A stretch of DNA of 64,000 nucleotides from Basidiobolus meristosporus CBS 931.73 (GCA_002104905.1 MCFE01000026.1:1-64000), one strand, 5' to 3'. Counted from the stretch's first letter, positions 9,291 through 18,601 are shown. Numbers and translations are program-made. Notes: generated by a model from the sequence alone, not told the origin.

Positions 9291-9770
9291 TTAGCTATTA
9301 CAATACCCAGCCAATGCCAGTACTACCAAGGTACTCACAAGTGCATTAGCTTGGTTCCAGTTCGCTCCATTGGCATGGTTATTGTTGTTGCTATTGTTGG
9401 GGGTGGTTTGAGGGTTGGGGTTTGCCGCCGGGGTATTCGTGGCCGCTGGTACAGGTGTAGCCGCTGGCTGTTGAGGCTCGTTGCCTGCATTGTTTCCTCC
9501 GCCATCGCCTGGTTGACTCGGGGGCTGCTGGTTGTTGGGTTGACCAGCGTCTCCATTATTCCCATTCCCGTTCCCGTTCCCGGTGCTGCTACCCCCGCCT
9601 GAGCCATTCCCGCAGAATGAAGGCCCCACTCCACAGAATCCCCACTGTGAGCAGCAGGACCCGGCTGGGCACTCGACTCCATTCCCGCATCTGCCATCAA
9701 CACTCAGCGCCGCCTGGCTGGCTGAGATCCCGCATGTAACTAAAAGAGTCAGGATAATGGAGAATCTCAT
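9291..9770 (-). CDS. Small secreted CBM18 (hevein-like) surface protein, copy A
   Basis: 159 residues with no intron. Residues 1-21 form a signal peptide. A compact hevein-type chitin-binding domain follows, with six cysteines at 28, 34, 39, 40, 46 and 53 and the aromatic core CCSQWGFCG. Then comes a Gly/Asn/Pro/Gln/Thr-rich low-complexity stalk and a hydrophobic C-terminus ending CNS, which suggests a GPI anchor. Expected role: a wall-associated chitin-binding protein that may mask or organise chitin. Apart from its last 18 or so residues it is identical to the gene at 11537, of which it is a mirror image. The shared repeat also covers 425 bp upstream of the ATG, so both copies have the same promoter. 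Confidence 0.88.
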   Translation of the reverse strand: MRFSIILTLLVTCGISASQAALSVDGRCGNGVECPAGSCCSQWGFCGVGPSFCGNGSGGGSSTGNGNGNGNNGDAGQPNNQQPPSQPGDGGGNNAGNEPQQPAATPVPAATNTPAANPNPQTTPNNSNNNNHANGANWNQANALVSTLVVLALAGYCNS

Positions 9771-10195
9771 TGTTACTTCAAGTGGACTAATATGAGTTTG
9801 TACGAGGATTCACTCCGTTTGCTTGGTGTGGTTTTGCCGCTGCTTTGCTGGTTTTCTTGATTTCGCGTATCTCGAGGATGATCACTGCTTGCTGGTTGTC
9901 AAGGATCGCTTCTGTTTCTCTTTGGATTTGACTTGTACGAAAGGTCTCTAGGGAAGGTCTCTCGATTGTTGGCTTGTTGGTGTTCAGTTACTCACATCCT
10001 CTGGTATTTTATATCAACTCACATCCCCTGGTATTCTGTATCAATGCTCACTCGAGTCATCCCAAGAGTGTGGCAGTCATCTTCCTTGACATCATCCGTT
10101 TATGCATAAAGAAGATCACGTAGAATGGCCAAGCTATTAAGCATGAGAATACGTTCATGACATTGCATAGTGCTTATTCTAATTCGCTGTAGAGG
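9347..10195 (-). repeat. Left arm of 849-bp inverted repeat
   Basis: Reverse-complementing this arm gives 11112-11960 with, by my reading, a single mismatch (the base after AAT near 10182, T versus C on the transcribed strand) and no gap. The arm spans most of the CBM18 coding region and 425 bp of promoter. The 916 bp between the arms hold a third, more distant CBM18 gene. Identity stops abruptly at both ends. Confidence 0.93.
10007..10013 (-). promoter_or_regulatory. TATA box of CBM18 copy A
   Basis: TATAAAA on the minus strand, about 237 nt before the ATG, flanked by two near-identical 18-bp words (ATACCAGGGGATGTGAGT and ATACCAGAGGATGTGAGT). The distance implies a 5' leader of roughly 200 nt, long for this window. 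Confidence 0.65.
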
Positions 10196-10436
10196 CATCA
10201 ATGATTCATCAGATTGGGATGATTACTGATTTATGAAATCATCGCAAATATGCAGCGATTATACTAGTCAAATATATTTCATACAACTAAGTCTCCCGTT
10301 TCCCAGCTTCCAATATTTGTGGAGCCTATAGTAAAGCGCACAGAACAGCAATTAGTATAACGGATTATTAACGTGGTTTATTCGATCAACTCGCGCTCAT
10401 CTATGAAAAGTACATCTATTCTATTGAATACATTGA

Positions 10437-10841
10437 TTACTGCAGAAGATTCCTGGCTGCTAAGAGAAGCGCACTGGTAAAAATTATACTTGGTGTACTG
10501 CGCATGCCTTGATTGGCTACTGTATTGTTAGGATTTGGTACCCCACTGTTTACCGGATAGTTTGTAGCACTTGGATGCGCTACCACTTGAGAGGAAGTTG
10601 CTCCAATGGCAGTTTGTGAGGGTTGGCCGTTTGTGGTAACTGCAAGTGCTGGAATGCTGGAATGTTGGGCATTGCAGAAGCCTTCACCAGCTCCACAGAA
10701 TCCCCAGGGAGAGCAGCATGATCCAGCTGGGCATTCGATTCCATTTCCACATGTTCCATCGACACTCAAAACACTTGCTGCGGGCTTTATGAGATATGAA
10801 GCAAAGGTAAGAATGGAGAAGGCAGCAATGGCAAATCGCAT
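10437..10841 (-). CDS. Small secreted CBM18 surface protein, copy C
   Basis: 134 residues, no intron. Signal peptide of about 23 residues, then the same six-cysteine hevein-like domain as its neighbours (CGNGIECPAGSCCSPWGFCG), a Ser/Thr/Pro/Asn-rich segment, and a hydrophobic C-terminus (SIIFTSALLLAARNLL) that could be a GPI signal. It lies in the spacer between the two arms of the inverted repeat, and its chitin-binding domain is clearly homologous to copies A and B while the rest has diverged. It is therefore an older paralogue. Predicted to bind chitin at the wall. Confidence 0.85.
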   Translation of the reverse strand: MRFAIAAFSILTFASYLIKPAASVLSVDGTCGNGIECPAGSCCSPWGFCGAGEGFCNAQHSSIPALAVTTNGQPSQTAIGATSSQVVAHPSATNYPVNSGVPNPNNTVANQGMRSTPSIIFTSALLLAARNLLQ

Positions 10842-11111
10842 GATAGTATTAGAGAATTAGAATGTTAGGGGTTAATGGTGGCTTCTGGCTCTAAAATTTG
10901 CACTTATATACATAGCAACATGAAATTTTCCGTAAGCGAAAACTGTAGATTGTCTTCACTATTTTGCCATTTACATTTTGAATTGTTTAAGCAACATCAG
11001 GAAGTTATACTGCATTCAATAAAATATCCGATTATGTTCAGTCATATCATAATAGCATTTGTATGACTCCTAGCTTTTAATCTTTTGGTTGGCTAATTCA
11101 AGCGATTGGTA

Positions 11112-11960
11112 CCTCTACAGCGAATCAGAATAAGCACTATGCAATGTCATGAACGTATTCTCATGCTTAATAGCTTGGCCATTCTACGTGATCTTCTTTA
11201 TGCATAAACGGATGATGTCAAGGAAGATGACTGCCACACTCTTGGGATGACTCGAGTGAGCATTGATACAGAATACCAGGGGATGTGAGTTGATATAAAA
11301 TACCAGAGGATGTGAGTAACTGAACACCAACAAGCCAACAATCGAGAGACCTTCCCTAGAGACCTTTCGTACAAGTCAAATCCAAAGAGAAACAGAAGCG
11401 ATCCTTGACAACCAGCAAGCAGTGATCATCCTCGAGATACGCGAAATCAAGAAAACCAGCAAAGCAGCGGCAAAACCACACCAAGCAAACGGAGTGAATC
11501 CTCGTACAAACTCATATTAGTCCACTTGAAGTAACAATGAGATTCTCCATTATCCTGACTCTTTTAGTTACATGCGGGATCTCAGCCAGCCAGGCGGCGC
11601 TGAGTGTTGATGGCAGATGCGGGAATGGAGTCGAGTGCCCAGCCGGGTCCTGCTGCTCACAGTGGGGATTCTGTGGAGTGGGGCCTTCATTCTGCGGGAA
11701 TGGCTCAGGCGGGGGTAGCAGCACCGGGAACGGGAACGGGAATGGGAATAATGGAGACGCTGGTCAACCCAACAACCAGCAGCCCCCGAGTCAACCAGGC
11801 GATGGCGGAGGAAACAATGCAGGCAACGAGCCTCAACAGCCAGCGGCTACACCTGTACCAGCGGCCACGAATACCCCGGCGGCAAACCCCAACCCTCAAA
11901 CCACCCCCAACAATAGCAACAACAATAACCATGCCAATGGAGCGAACTGGAACCAAGCTA
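11112..11960 (+). repeat. Right arm of 849-bp inverted repeat
   Basis: Mirror copy of 9347-10195, including promoter, leader and coding sequence up to the codon after NWNQ. Beyond 11960 the two genes are still alignable but only roughly 70% identical over the next 40 bases, which means the arms were homogenised, not simply copied once. Confidence 0.93.
11294..11300 (+). promoter_or_regulatory. TATA box of CBM18 copy B
   Basis: TATAAAA about 237 nt before the ATG, identical in sequence and setting to the TATA box of copy A, again between two 18-bp near-repeats (11273-11290 and 11301-11318). Confidence 0.65.
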
Positions 11961-12022
11961 GTACACCTGTGAATGTCTTGGTAGGCATGGCTATGGCAGT
12001 ATATTTGTATCAGTTGATGTAA
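11537..12022 (+). CDS. Small secreted CBM18 surface protein, copy B
   Basis: 161 residues, no intron; residues 1-141 are identical to copy A. Signal peptide, six-cysteine hevein-like chitin-binding domain (residues 28-53), low-complexity stalk with GNGNGN, PQTTPNN and NNNNH runs, then a C-terminus (VNVLVGMAMAVYLYQLM) that differs from copy A but keeps the hydrophobic character of a GPI signal. Copies A and B point away from each other, with copy C and both promoters between them. Expected product: a wall or membrane-anchored chitin-binding protein, with dosage doubled by the duplication. Confidence 0.88.
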   Translation: MRFSIILTLLVTCGISASQAALSVDGRCGNGVECPAGSCCSQWGFCGVGPSFCGNGSGGGSSTGNGNGNGNNGDAGQPNNQQPPSQPGDGGGNNAGNEPQQPAATPVPAATNTPAANPNPQTTPNNSNNNNHANGANWNQASTPVNVLVGMAMAVYLYQLM

Positions 12023-12048
12023 ACCTGAAAAGATAAAGTTGTACTTGA

Positions 12049-12723
12049 TTACGCAGAAAAATGCAATAATGATCTATTTGATTTATTGATGGTGCTTTTG
12101 GTTTTTGATAGTGTAGAATTGCTACCCAAATTCTCCAAGATAATATTGATTTTCTGGTTGAACAAGGCAGATGTATCCGTATGAATTTGGATTTTTTCCA
12201 GCATATCTTGGAAGATAGTTGATGAATTATCCAGACTTGTGTGATTAAGATTTACCAACTCTCCGCCTTGCTCCAAGCTGTTCTTGAGTCCAGATTCATA
12301 GCCGTATGCCTCGCCTGCAATCACACCCTTGGTGTATCCGGATTTTTCACCAAGCTCTATCCCTTTGTCTCTGCCATCATGGAACCCAGCCCAATAACCA
12401 TCCCTTTGCCCATGCTTTTCCCCTTTGTTGCGTCCGTGCTTTTCCCCTTCCTTCTGCCCTCTTTCCTTTCCTTTCGAGTAGCCACGGAAATAACTTTTTT
12501 CTAATCCAGCTTGGTATCCTTCAGAATAGGCACTTTTGCGACCTTCAGAATACCCCTCATCGTAATCATCCAGGGCCTGTGCTTTATCGATTGGCTTTGC
12601 AGTTGTGGGTAGCACCCCATTCGCTGTGCCTGTCATATTCAAGCTCTCAACAATGCTAGTGCCTACGACTAGTTTCTCCAACGTCGTAAAGCAGCATATC
12701 CAGGCAAAAACAAATGATCGCAT
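12049..12723 (-). CDS. Secreted GX3-repeat protein of unknown function
   Basis: 224 residues, no intron. The N-terminus has a hydrophobic stretch (FVFAWICCFTTL) typical of a signal peptide. Residues 57-145 form an unbroken four-residue periodicity: glycine occupies every fourth position at 21 of 23 sites (exceptions Ala65 and Ser77), with Tyr, Lys, Glu and His between, as in YSEGYQAG and EKHGRNKGEKHGQRDG. This resembles the deca-GX3 motif of Yae1/Lto1 but is twice as long and in a predicted secreted protein. A polar tail carries several N-glycosylation sequons (NHT, NSS, NST, NRS). The start is the only ATG downstream of a TATATA box; the upstream in-frame GTG is not needed. It lies between CBM18 copy B and the chitin deacetylase, so a wall or surface role is plausible but unproven. 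Confidence 0.75.
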   Translation of the reverse strand: MRSFVFAWICCFTTLEKLVVGTSIVESLNMTGTANGVLPTTAKPIDKAQALDDYDEGYSEGRKSAYSEGYQAGLEKSYFRGYSKGKERGQKEGEKHGRNKGEKHGQRDGYWAGFHDGRDKGIELGEKSGYTKGVIAGEAYGYESGLKNSLEQGGELVNLNHTSLDNSSTIFQDMLEKIQIHTDTSALFNQKINIILENLGSNSTLSKTKSTINKSNRSLLHFSA

Positions 12724-12750
12724 TGAGAGAGTATTTCCGAGCACGTACCC

Positions 12751-12756
12751 TATATA
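12751..12756 (-). promoter_or_regulatory. TATA box of the GX3-repeat gene
   Basis: TATATA about 28 nt before the ATG at 12723, so the 5' leader must be very short. Confidence 0.55.
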
Positions 12757-12937
12757 TCTAATATCTCACATCTAATGAAACCTACTGTTTCAATCAATAA
12801 GAGTCTATTTTAATCCAACAGAGTAGGCAGTCCTAAATCAATGTTTCACCAAGAAATGGGACGTTGAGGAATGGTTCGGGAGATTAAATAGAAACAAGTC
12901 TTCAAAATTGGGCTATGTTTTGAAAAGCATCCTTGGA

Positions 12938-13996
12938 TTATATACTGAGAAGCATCCCGATAATGACTATGTTTAGAAGCAGAGTTGGTGCAATGTCGGG
13001 TGCTATCGATTTATCCTCAATGGCAGTGGTATTGTCGGTTAACAGCACAGGATATTTCACGGTACAATTTGCGTCAACGGAAGGAGTTTGATGATCGGCA
13101 TGTACATTCTCATCCTTGTACCACTGCTTGTCACCTAAACACTCGGGAATGGTAACAATCTTGTAGCAAGCATCCTCGACCATTTTAATGATATCTGGAG
13201 CAGCTATTATAGAGGCATAATGATCGTCATGGTGAAGCGAAAGAATCTGATGCTTCGTGGGATCGATATGTTGCAAACTCTTGGCATATACGCTTCGAAC
13301 ATGATCTGGGCTCTGATGAAGCCAATCTTCAGTATCCATATTCCAGAATACCGTCTGGTACCCCAATCCTTTCAACAACTTGAGCTGCGCCGGATTGTTG
13401 GAGCCTGAGGGAGGGCGAAAGTACCGCACACGTTTTCCGATGGCGTCGTATATGACCTCTTCAGCTTTAATCAAATCTTCTCGAACCTCATTCTCTGGGA
13501 TAGTTTTAAGCGTGGTATCAATATGGTTGTACGTGTGGGAGCCAATGTGGTGACCTTCATCGTAGGCTCTCTTTACGATAGACTTCAGGTCTGGGTTCTC
13601 CAGTGCATTTCCGATCACGAAGAAAGTAACCCGTAGTCCTTTTGCCTTGAGTGTGTCAAGTAATTGTTCGGTCAGCGCGTGTGGACCATCAACGAATGAC
13701 ATTGCGACTGTGCCGGGGATACTGCAATGACTAATGAATGTTCCGACGGGTGGAGCAGACTTCCTACTTGCTTCTGGGTGGCCATCGCATTGGAACAGAC
13801 AGTCAACCTTACAGAAGGACTCCCCTTTTCCACAGAACCCATACTTTGAACAGCAGAACCCTACCGGACATTGAACCAAAGGGGCTTGGCTACACTCACG
13901 CATCATGGGGTCAGCAGCACCTATGACTCCGCTGATCATACCCAATATGGTTACAATTGAGGCGACACGATACGAACAAGAACGAAGGAAGAGCAT
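12938..13996 (-). CDS. CBM18 chitin deacetylase-like protein with altered motif 1
   Basis: 352 residues, single exon. A signal peptide (about 1-26) is followed by a hevein-like CBM18 at 35-70 and a NodB polysaccharide deacetylase domain at about 95-290. The C-terminus (APTLLLNIVIIGMLLSI) looks like a GPI signal. The family removes acetyl groups from chitin to make chitosan. Metal ligands are present: Asp103 and His154/His158 (GSHTYNH). Motif 3 (RYFRPPSG), motif 4 (DTEDW) and motif 5 (LSLHHD, usually LxLHD) are recognisable. In motif 1, normally [TS]FDDGP, the first Asp, the general base, is Val102 (SFVDGP). That predicts weak or lost activity, perhaps leaving a chitin-binding pseudoenzyme. 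It belongs to a cluster of CBM18 genes and shares their domain. Confidence 0.9.
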   Translation of the reverse strand: MLFLRSCSYRVASIVTILGMISGVIGAADPMMRECSQAPLVQCPVGFCCSKYGFCGKGESFCKVDCLFQCDGHPEASRKSAPPVGTFISHCSIPGTVAMSFVDGPHALTEQLLDTLKAKGLRVTFFVIGNALENPDLKSIVKRAYDEGHHIGSHTYNHIDTTLKTIPENEVREDLIKAEEVIYDAIGKRVRYFRPPSGSNNPAQLKLLKGLGYQTVFWNMDTEDWLHQSPDHVRSVYAKSLQHIDPTKHQILSLHHDDHYASIIAAPDIIKMVEDACYKIVTIPECLGDKQWYKDENVHADHQTPSVDANCTVKYPVLLTDNTTAIEDKSIAPDIAPTLLLNIVIIGMLLSI

Positions 13997-14385
13997 GAGG
14001 AATTAAAGAGCATAACGGTTTCTTTTATCGGGAGGAGTGGCATCAAACGGAACCTAATTAGTTCAAACTAAAATCCACTGAATATAACCAAAAGTTCTCG
14101 ATCAATTTAAACATATATGTTTGTTGGGAGGGAGGGGGATTTCTATAAGCATGATGATGAAAAATCGCGAGAACCGCGAGAATGGCAGGAAAGAGATCGT
14201 GTCTCGTTGTGTGGGCAGTTTACAAAGGAGTGGTGAAATATAAAAATACATCAAAGAAGAATGCAATTTCTTGTCTATGTCTAATGCATCTGATTCGTGA
14301 TTGAAGATTCGACGTTACCGTTGGATATGCTTTGACAATGATGGCGTACGGTCTACCAGGTCACATGGTTAGTCGAAGCTTCAAA
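13997..14385. other. Intergenic region upstream of the deacetylase
   Basis: Lies between the deacetylase start and the 3' end of the Elg1-type gene on the same strand. A GGGAGGGAGGGGG tract occurs near 14127-14141. No gene seen. Confidence 0.4.
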
Positions 14386-17300
14386 TTATTCTAGCCAACT
14401 ACTGACCAGATATTCTTCTACCAACTTATCTGCTTCTACTGTATCTAACACGTGCAGATATCTCGACCTAGCCTTAGCTCTTGTTCTTCCACGAGGTGGT
14501 CCATTTTGCTCCAATTTGCAGATCACCTTCATGTACCCTCTTAGATATGGTACACCAGTATTCTTGATGCTTACATAAACCGCTGGCGAGAGGGCTAAAT
14601 CTAGTGGGACCAACTTCTCTAGCGCGCTGTAAACAGGAAATTTAAAGAACCGCTCCCATAGGATAGTGCTTACGATACCTACCGCGAAGTAGAACATTCA
14701 TCGATATCCTCAGTTTCAAAAATCAACTGGTGCTCAACCTGACCAACTGAAAGCCCTGCGCTACAGTTGTGTTCCTTTGTCTTGGCTGACAATTGAAGAC
14801 GGCTCAGGACTTCATGATATATACGGATCTCATCATCCACTGCGAGATGGTCCCATGGAGTAGGAGTTTTATAGACAATAGGAGGCCCTTGATTGTCGCT
14901 TTTTGACGGAGCATATACATCTGGCTCTAATACCTAAAATGATATTGTTAGTTGGCAAGCAACGAAGCAGGCACGATCTGACCTATTACTTACCTGTAGG
15001 CTTCTTGCCTCATTGAGGCCCAGATACGCTGCTCCGAACGACAGATTCTCCGCGTATGCGCACATAGATTCAAGCATATGTAGTTGCGAACGATTGTCTT
15101 CAGCATTACTTGGCTTATCACTATCATCCGATGCTGGCAACTGTGCAACTGTGCCACTTTCAGACAAAGAATCAATCTCAGCCTTGATTAGCTTTTCCGA
15201 CAGCCAGTACTGACGCTTCCCGAACTTGGAGATGTGTTCACACTGATCCAGTAGTTCACTCCAAACACTTTCCAGATTCTCCCCATGCGATTCCAATGCA
15301 CTAAAGTGATCAGCGATGCCAAACATTCCAGCCAAAGGCAGATTACATCGTTGGAAAGTGCTCAAATCCTTCGATTCGTCAGTGGGGGTAGGCACAAAGT
15401 GCTCATCGTCGATCTTCTGACGTTTCAACGGGCCCTCTTCTCCCTCGATATCACGCTTCTTGGTCTCCGGCGCTGGTGCCTCTTCTTCACCAGGACACTC
15501 TGGAGATTTGATGGATTTGCACCAGAATTGTAGGCATTGTAAGGTTTTCCGAACGTCCCCGTCATTCATATGGCAGATTTGCCGAATTTCCAGGGGATCC
15601 ACAAAATACCCTTCTAGCAAGCATATGAGATTTGTGTACAATGCCAACTCCTCGACGTTTGGCTTGTCGAAGTGAAGAACAGTCTGCAAATTCACCTCCC
15701 ACGTAGGGACTTTACTAAGATCGTTGCATGTGATGATTATAGGCCGTTTCGACTTCTCTACCAAAGCCACAATAGAACCCCAAAAATTTCGATCCTCTTC
15801 GAACAATATGTCAGCTTCCTCGATCAATATCAATGACTGTTTCGTGGTGGGTTGTCTTGTGTCAGCTTCAGTGGGTACCAGCATATCATGCCTGGAGTTC
15901 CAGCCACGACTTGCAACCAAATGACTCTGACTCATCTCGCCTACAAGGTTCAACATGTCTCTGCCAGAACGCTTCATTCCTGGATTGATTTCGAAAACCT
16001 CATAACCAGCGGTATCTGCGCATGTATAGACAGAGCTGGTCTTGCACGACCCAGTCCCTCCATCCAATAAAATCACCTTCGATGTTACTCTAAAGCTGTC
16101 AAGGTTCTGAGGCTTCATACGCTTTCTACCGAACTTGTTGAATGTGGTTTGAAATTCTTCTGAAGAAGAATACCCCTTTTCTGGGTTGAACTCCTCCTCA
16201 TCGCTTGATACAACCCGCCTGCATCTACTCCGGTTTCCATTTTTTCTGCCAGGTGCCACTTGGTCTTCGGCTTTGCTGACGGACGGATTTACTTTTAAAT
16301 GATTGAGCCATTCCAGTAGATAATTCAGGTTCCGCTGGTTGTCTAGCATGCCAGTTGTCACTTTGGGTCTGTATTTGTCAAACCAGGGCAACGTTCCATC
16401 TGAAAATGGTTTTTCTGCTAGCAGTAATCGTTGGTAGAGGGGATGGCACGCAGATGACTTCAAAAGCGTTTCGCCATACACGCTTTCAAAATGATTCTGT
16501 AGCTGACCTGATGACAAGCGAACGGTCGGGTCTGTGGCAATCATCTTGCCTTTCGTGGAGTTCGCATCGAGAGTTACGCAACGTTGAAAGAATTGGTTTG
16601 CTTGTTGGGTAATTCCAGAGCTGTTGTAGATAGGGATTTCCCTTCTAGGCAATGCGGTTTCGGTTTTAACGATGGGCTCCTCTTCAAGCTGACGCACATG
16701 GCCGTGTTGATGGAGGAAGGCTTGTGGGTACATGGCTGGGTATTGGGGTGTCTTCGACATTTCGATCTTGGGTGTTACGCTCGAAAATTTAGATAATGCG
16801 CGAGGTTGTAAAAATGGATGTGCCTCGCGTCCGCTATAGAAACTTGCAAGCAACTCTCTAGACGTTCCATTCGATAGCCCCAATCCAATATGTGTGTGTT
16901 CTGATACTTGAGGACAATCAGAGTGACTGGCGTTCGTTGTGCTCAAAATCGGAAAGTCGGCTGCCTCTATAGTATCTGACCGCCGCTGAGGTTTAGTGAA
17001 GAATGGATGAACTGCTACTGGGGTCTCATGAGCCACTGGCGTTTCTTCTTTATCATCGCTAGGTTTTGCTTTATCTTTCAGGAAGAATGGATGAATATGA
17101 TCGCTCACTGGTTTCACATCTTTAGGAAGATCGGCGCTTGCTACAGACCCTGTGTTCTCACAAACGGAATCGCCTTTCTCTACAGGTTGGGCTGACAACT
17201 GTGGTAGCTCAGGCTTTTCTTCTAGGGCTGGTGGATACAACACAAAGCACAACCGGATGAGCATATTCCCACGTCATTTGGCAATCTACAATAATTGCAT

Positions 17301-17907
17301 ACCTGGTTTCTCTAACGCAAATGCCTCAATGGTGGCTGTATTTTCACCTAGAGTTGGAGTTTTTCTGGCCGATTTCTTTGGTTTGGGACTTTTCGGTTGT
17401 GGTGGGGGAACAATCTCTTCATCAAATATGAGCGGTACGAAATATTGGCTGACTGGCTTACTTTTTAATCTAACAGAACGTCGCTGGGTACCAAGTGATT
17501 GATCTGATGTAGCGACATCCTTTGCCAACGGCTCTGTCGTAGCATCAACAGCGGAGGAACTCTTCAACTCTAAGGGAATGCGCTTAGGCCTACCCCTCTT
17601 TGGCTTCACCAGTTCTTCTGTGGGCTTTATTTGTTCCGAAGCACTTTCTACTTGATAAGAAGAGCAAGAATGGACTGTCAACAAGATTGTATATTGCAGC
17701 ACGAAAATGAAATGTACGGTCGAATAGATCTAGAGAAGAAATACCTTGTACTTTGCTGTCAACTGATGGTAATGTATGGGGAATCCCCTCCGAATCTACC
17801 TCCAACGGGTTTTTCGACGGGTTAAAAAACTTGGCTATATCGAGGGTTTTCATTTTCGGAGGCTTTTCATTTAGAGGGTGTTCACTGGGGAGACTCGGTG
17901 AAGACAT
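14386..17907 (-). CDS. ELG1: Elg1/ATAD5-type PCNA-unloading clamp-loader subunit, five exons
   Basis: Large subunit of the alternative RFC complex that removes PCNA from DNA after replication; nuclear. Exons 17907-17745, 17650-17303, 17227-14994, 14933-14683 and 14626-14386 join in frame to 1,078 residues; introns are 56-94 nt. A PIP-box-like motif lies near the N-terminus (TLDIAKFF, residues 21-28). The long linker contains basic AT-hook-like KRGRPKR. The AAA+ module starts at about 470 (WFDKYRPK) with Walker A around 558-566 (GGTGSCKTS), an Elg1-type RSG...GEMSQSH segment, and Walker B near 637 (LILIEEAD). The C-terminus ends in the conserved ICKLEQ...RSRYLHVLD block. The invariant Gly before Lys in Walker A is Cys here (SCKT). 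RFC1 and Ctf18 are less likely, since there is no BRCT domain and the RSG/QSH block is typical of Elg1. Confidence 0.88.
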
Positions 17908-18152
17908 AAGCAAAGGAATCTGAGGAGGAACGGTGAATCAGAGTGGACTCCTGAACTACAAACAGAGTGACAAATAACGAACCGAATATCCACACGATTA
18001 CTAGAAACGTATGTTTATTTAAAATTTCAAGAGTAAACAACTTTTGACTAAATCATAACTATGACTGCGATTTTTAGTACACGGATATAGGATCACTCAT
18101 TAATTATTAGGTTGATCATTCTAAATAGAGAGCTACTATTACTGTAGAATCA

Positions 18153-18503
18153 TCACATGATCTGACATGAACAAGGGGGTGGACTTTGGGTTGGCTCTAT
18201 GTTGTATCTACTGGTGCGTTTGATGGCTCGTTCAATGGCCGTGTTAGGAATCATGAGATCCCGTTTTGACACTGCATAATTGATCAGTGAGCAGCTTGCC
18301 TGGGAAACTGCAATCCGTTCCCGGGAAAGGTCCAGCGTCAGTGTGTGGCATTCTCGAATCTCTTTATCTGTGGTAGCAGTGTCTGGGAGTGCTTGCGGTA
18401 TTACTCCCACTCGAGTCTTTCTGGGCCTCTCCAGACGTGTCGCAAGTCCGCTGGACTTCACTAGAAGCTTGGCTCCCTTCAATGAGGGTTGATGGCAGAC
18501 CAT
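18153..18503 (-). CDS. Small orphan protein, 116 residues
   Basis: I do not recognise this protein. It is basic, without signal peptide or membrane segment; the middle (TTDKEIRECHTLTLDLSRER) and following part look mildly helical, and the C-terminus is Pro/Cys-rich (TQSPPPCSC). It is taken as a gene because an exact TATAAATA box lies 99 nt upstream on the same strand, followed by a CT-rich leader and the first ATG, which is the arrangement of the real genes in this window. No introns are visible. It could still be a chance frame. Confidence 0.42.
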   Translation of the reverse strand: MVCHQPSLKGAKLLVKSSGLATRLERPRKTRVGVIPQALPDTATTDKEIRECHTLTLDLSRERIAVSQASCSLINYAVSKRDLMIPNTAIERAIKRTSRYNIEPTQSPPPCSCQIM

Positions 18504-18601
18504 GATAGTTTGGGATTGGGAAGTGGTTTAAACCGTAGGAGAGCAAATGCCAAGAGAAGAGGGGGTTAGGGAGAATACTGAATATGGTGATAAGTGTGGG
18601 G

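Noticed and set aside
9335-9703. Long overlapping frames in the CBM18 copies (122, 83 and 70 residues in other frames)
   Set aside because: They are present in both mirror copies only because the DNA is identical, and they have no signal peptide or domain.
14386-14697. Separate 103-residue membrane protein starting MFYFAVGIV
   Set aside because: Its second part is the conserved Elg1 C-terminus, and a 56-nt intron joins it in frame to the preceding exon; the hydrophobic start is translated intron.
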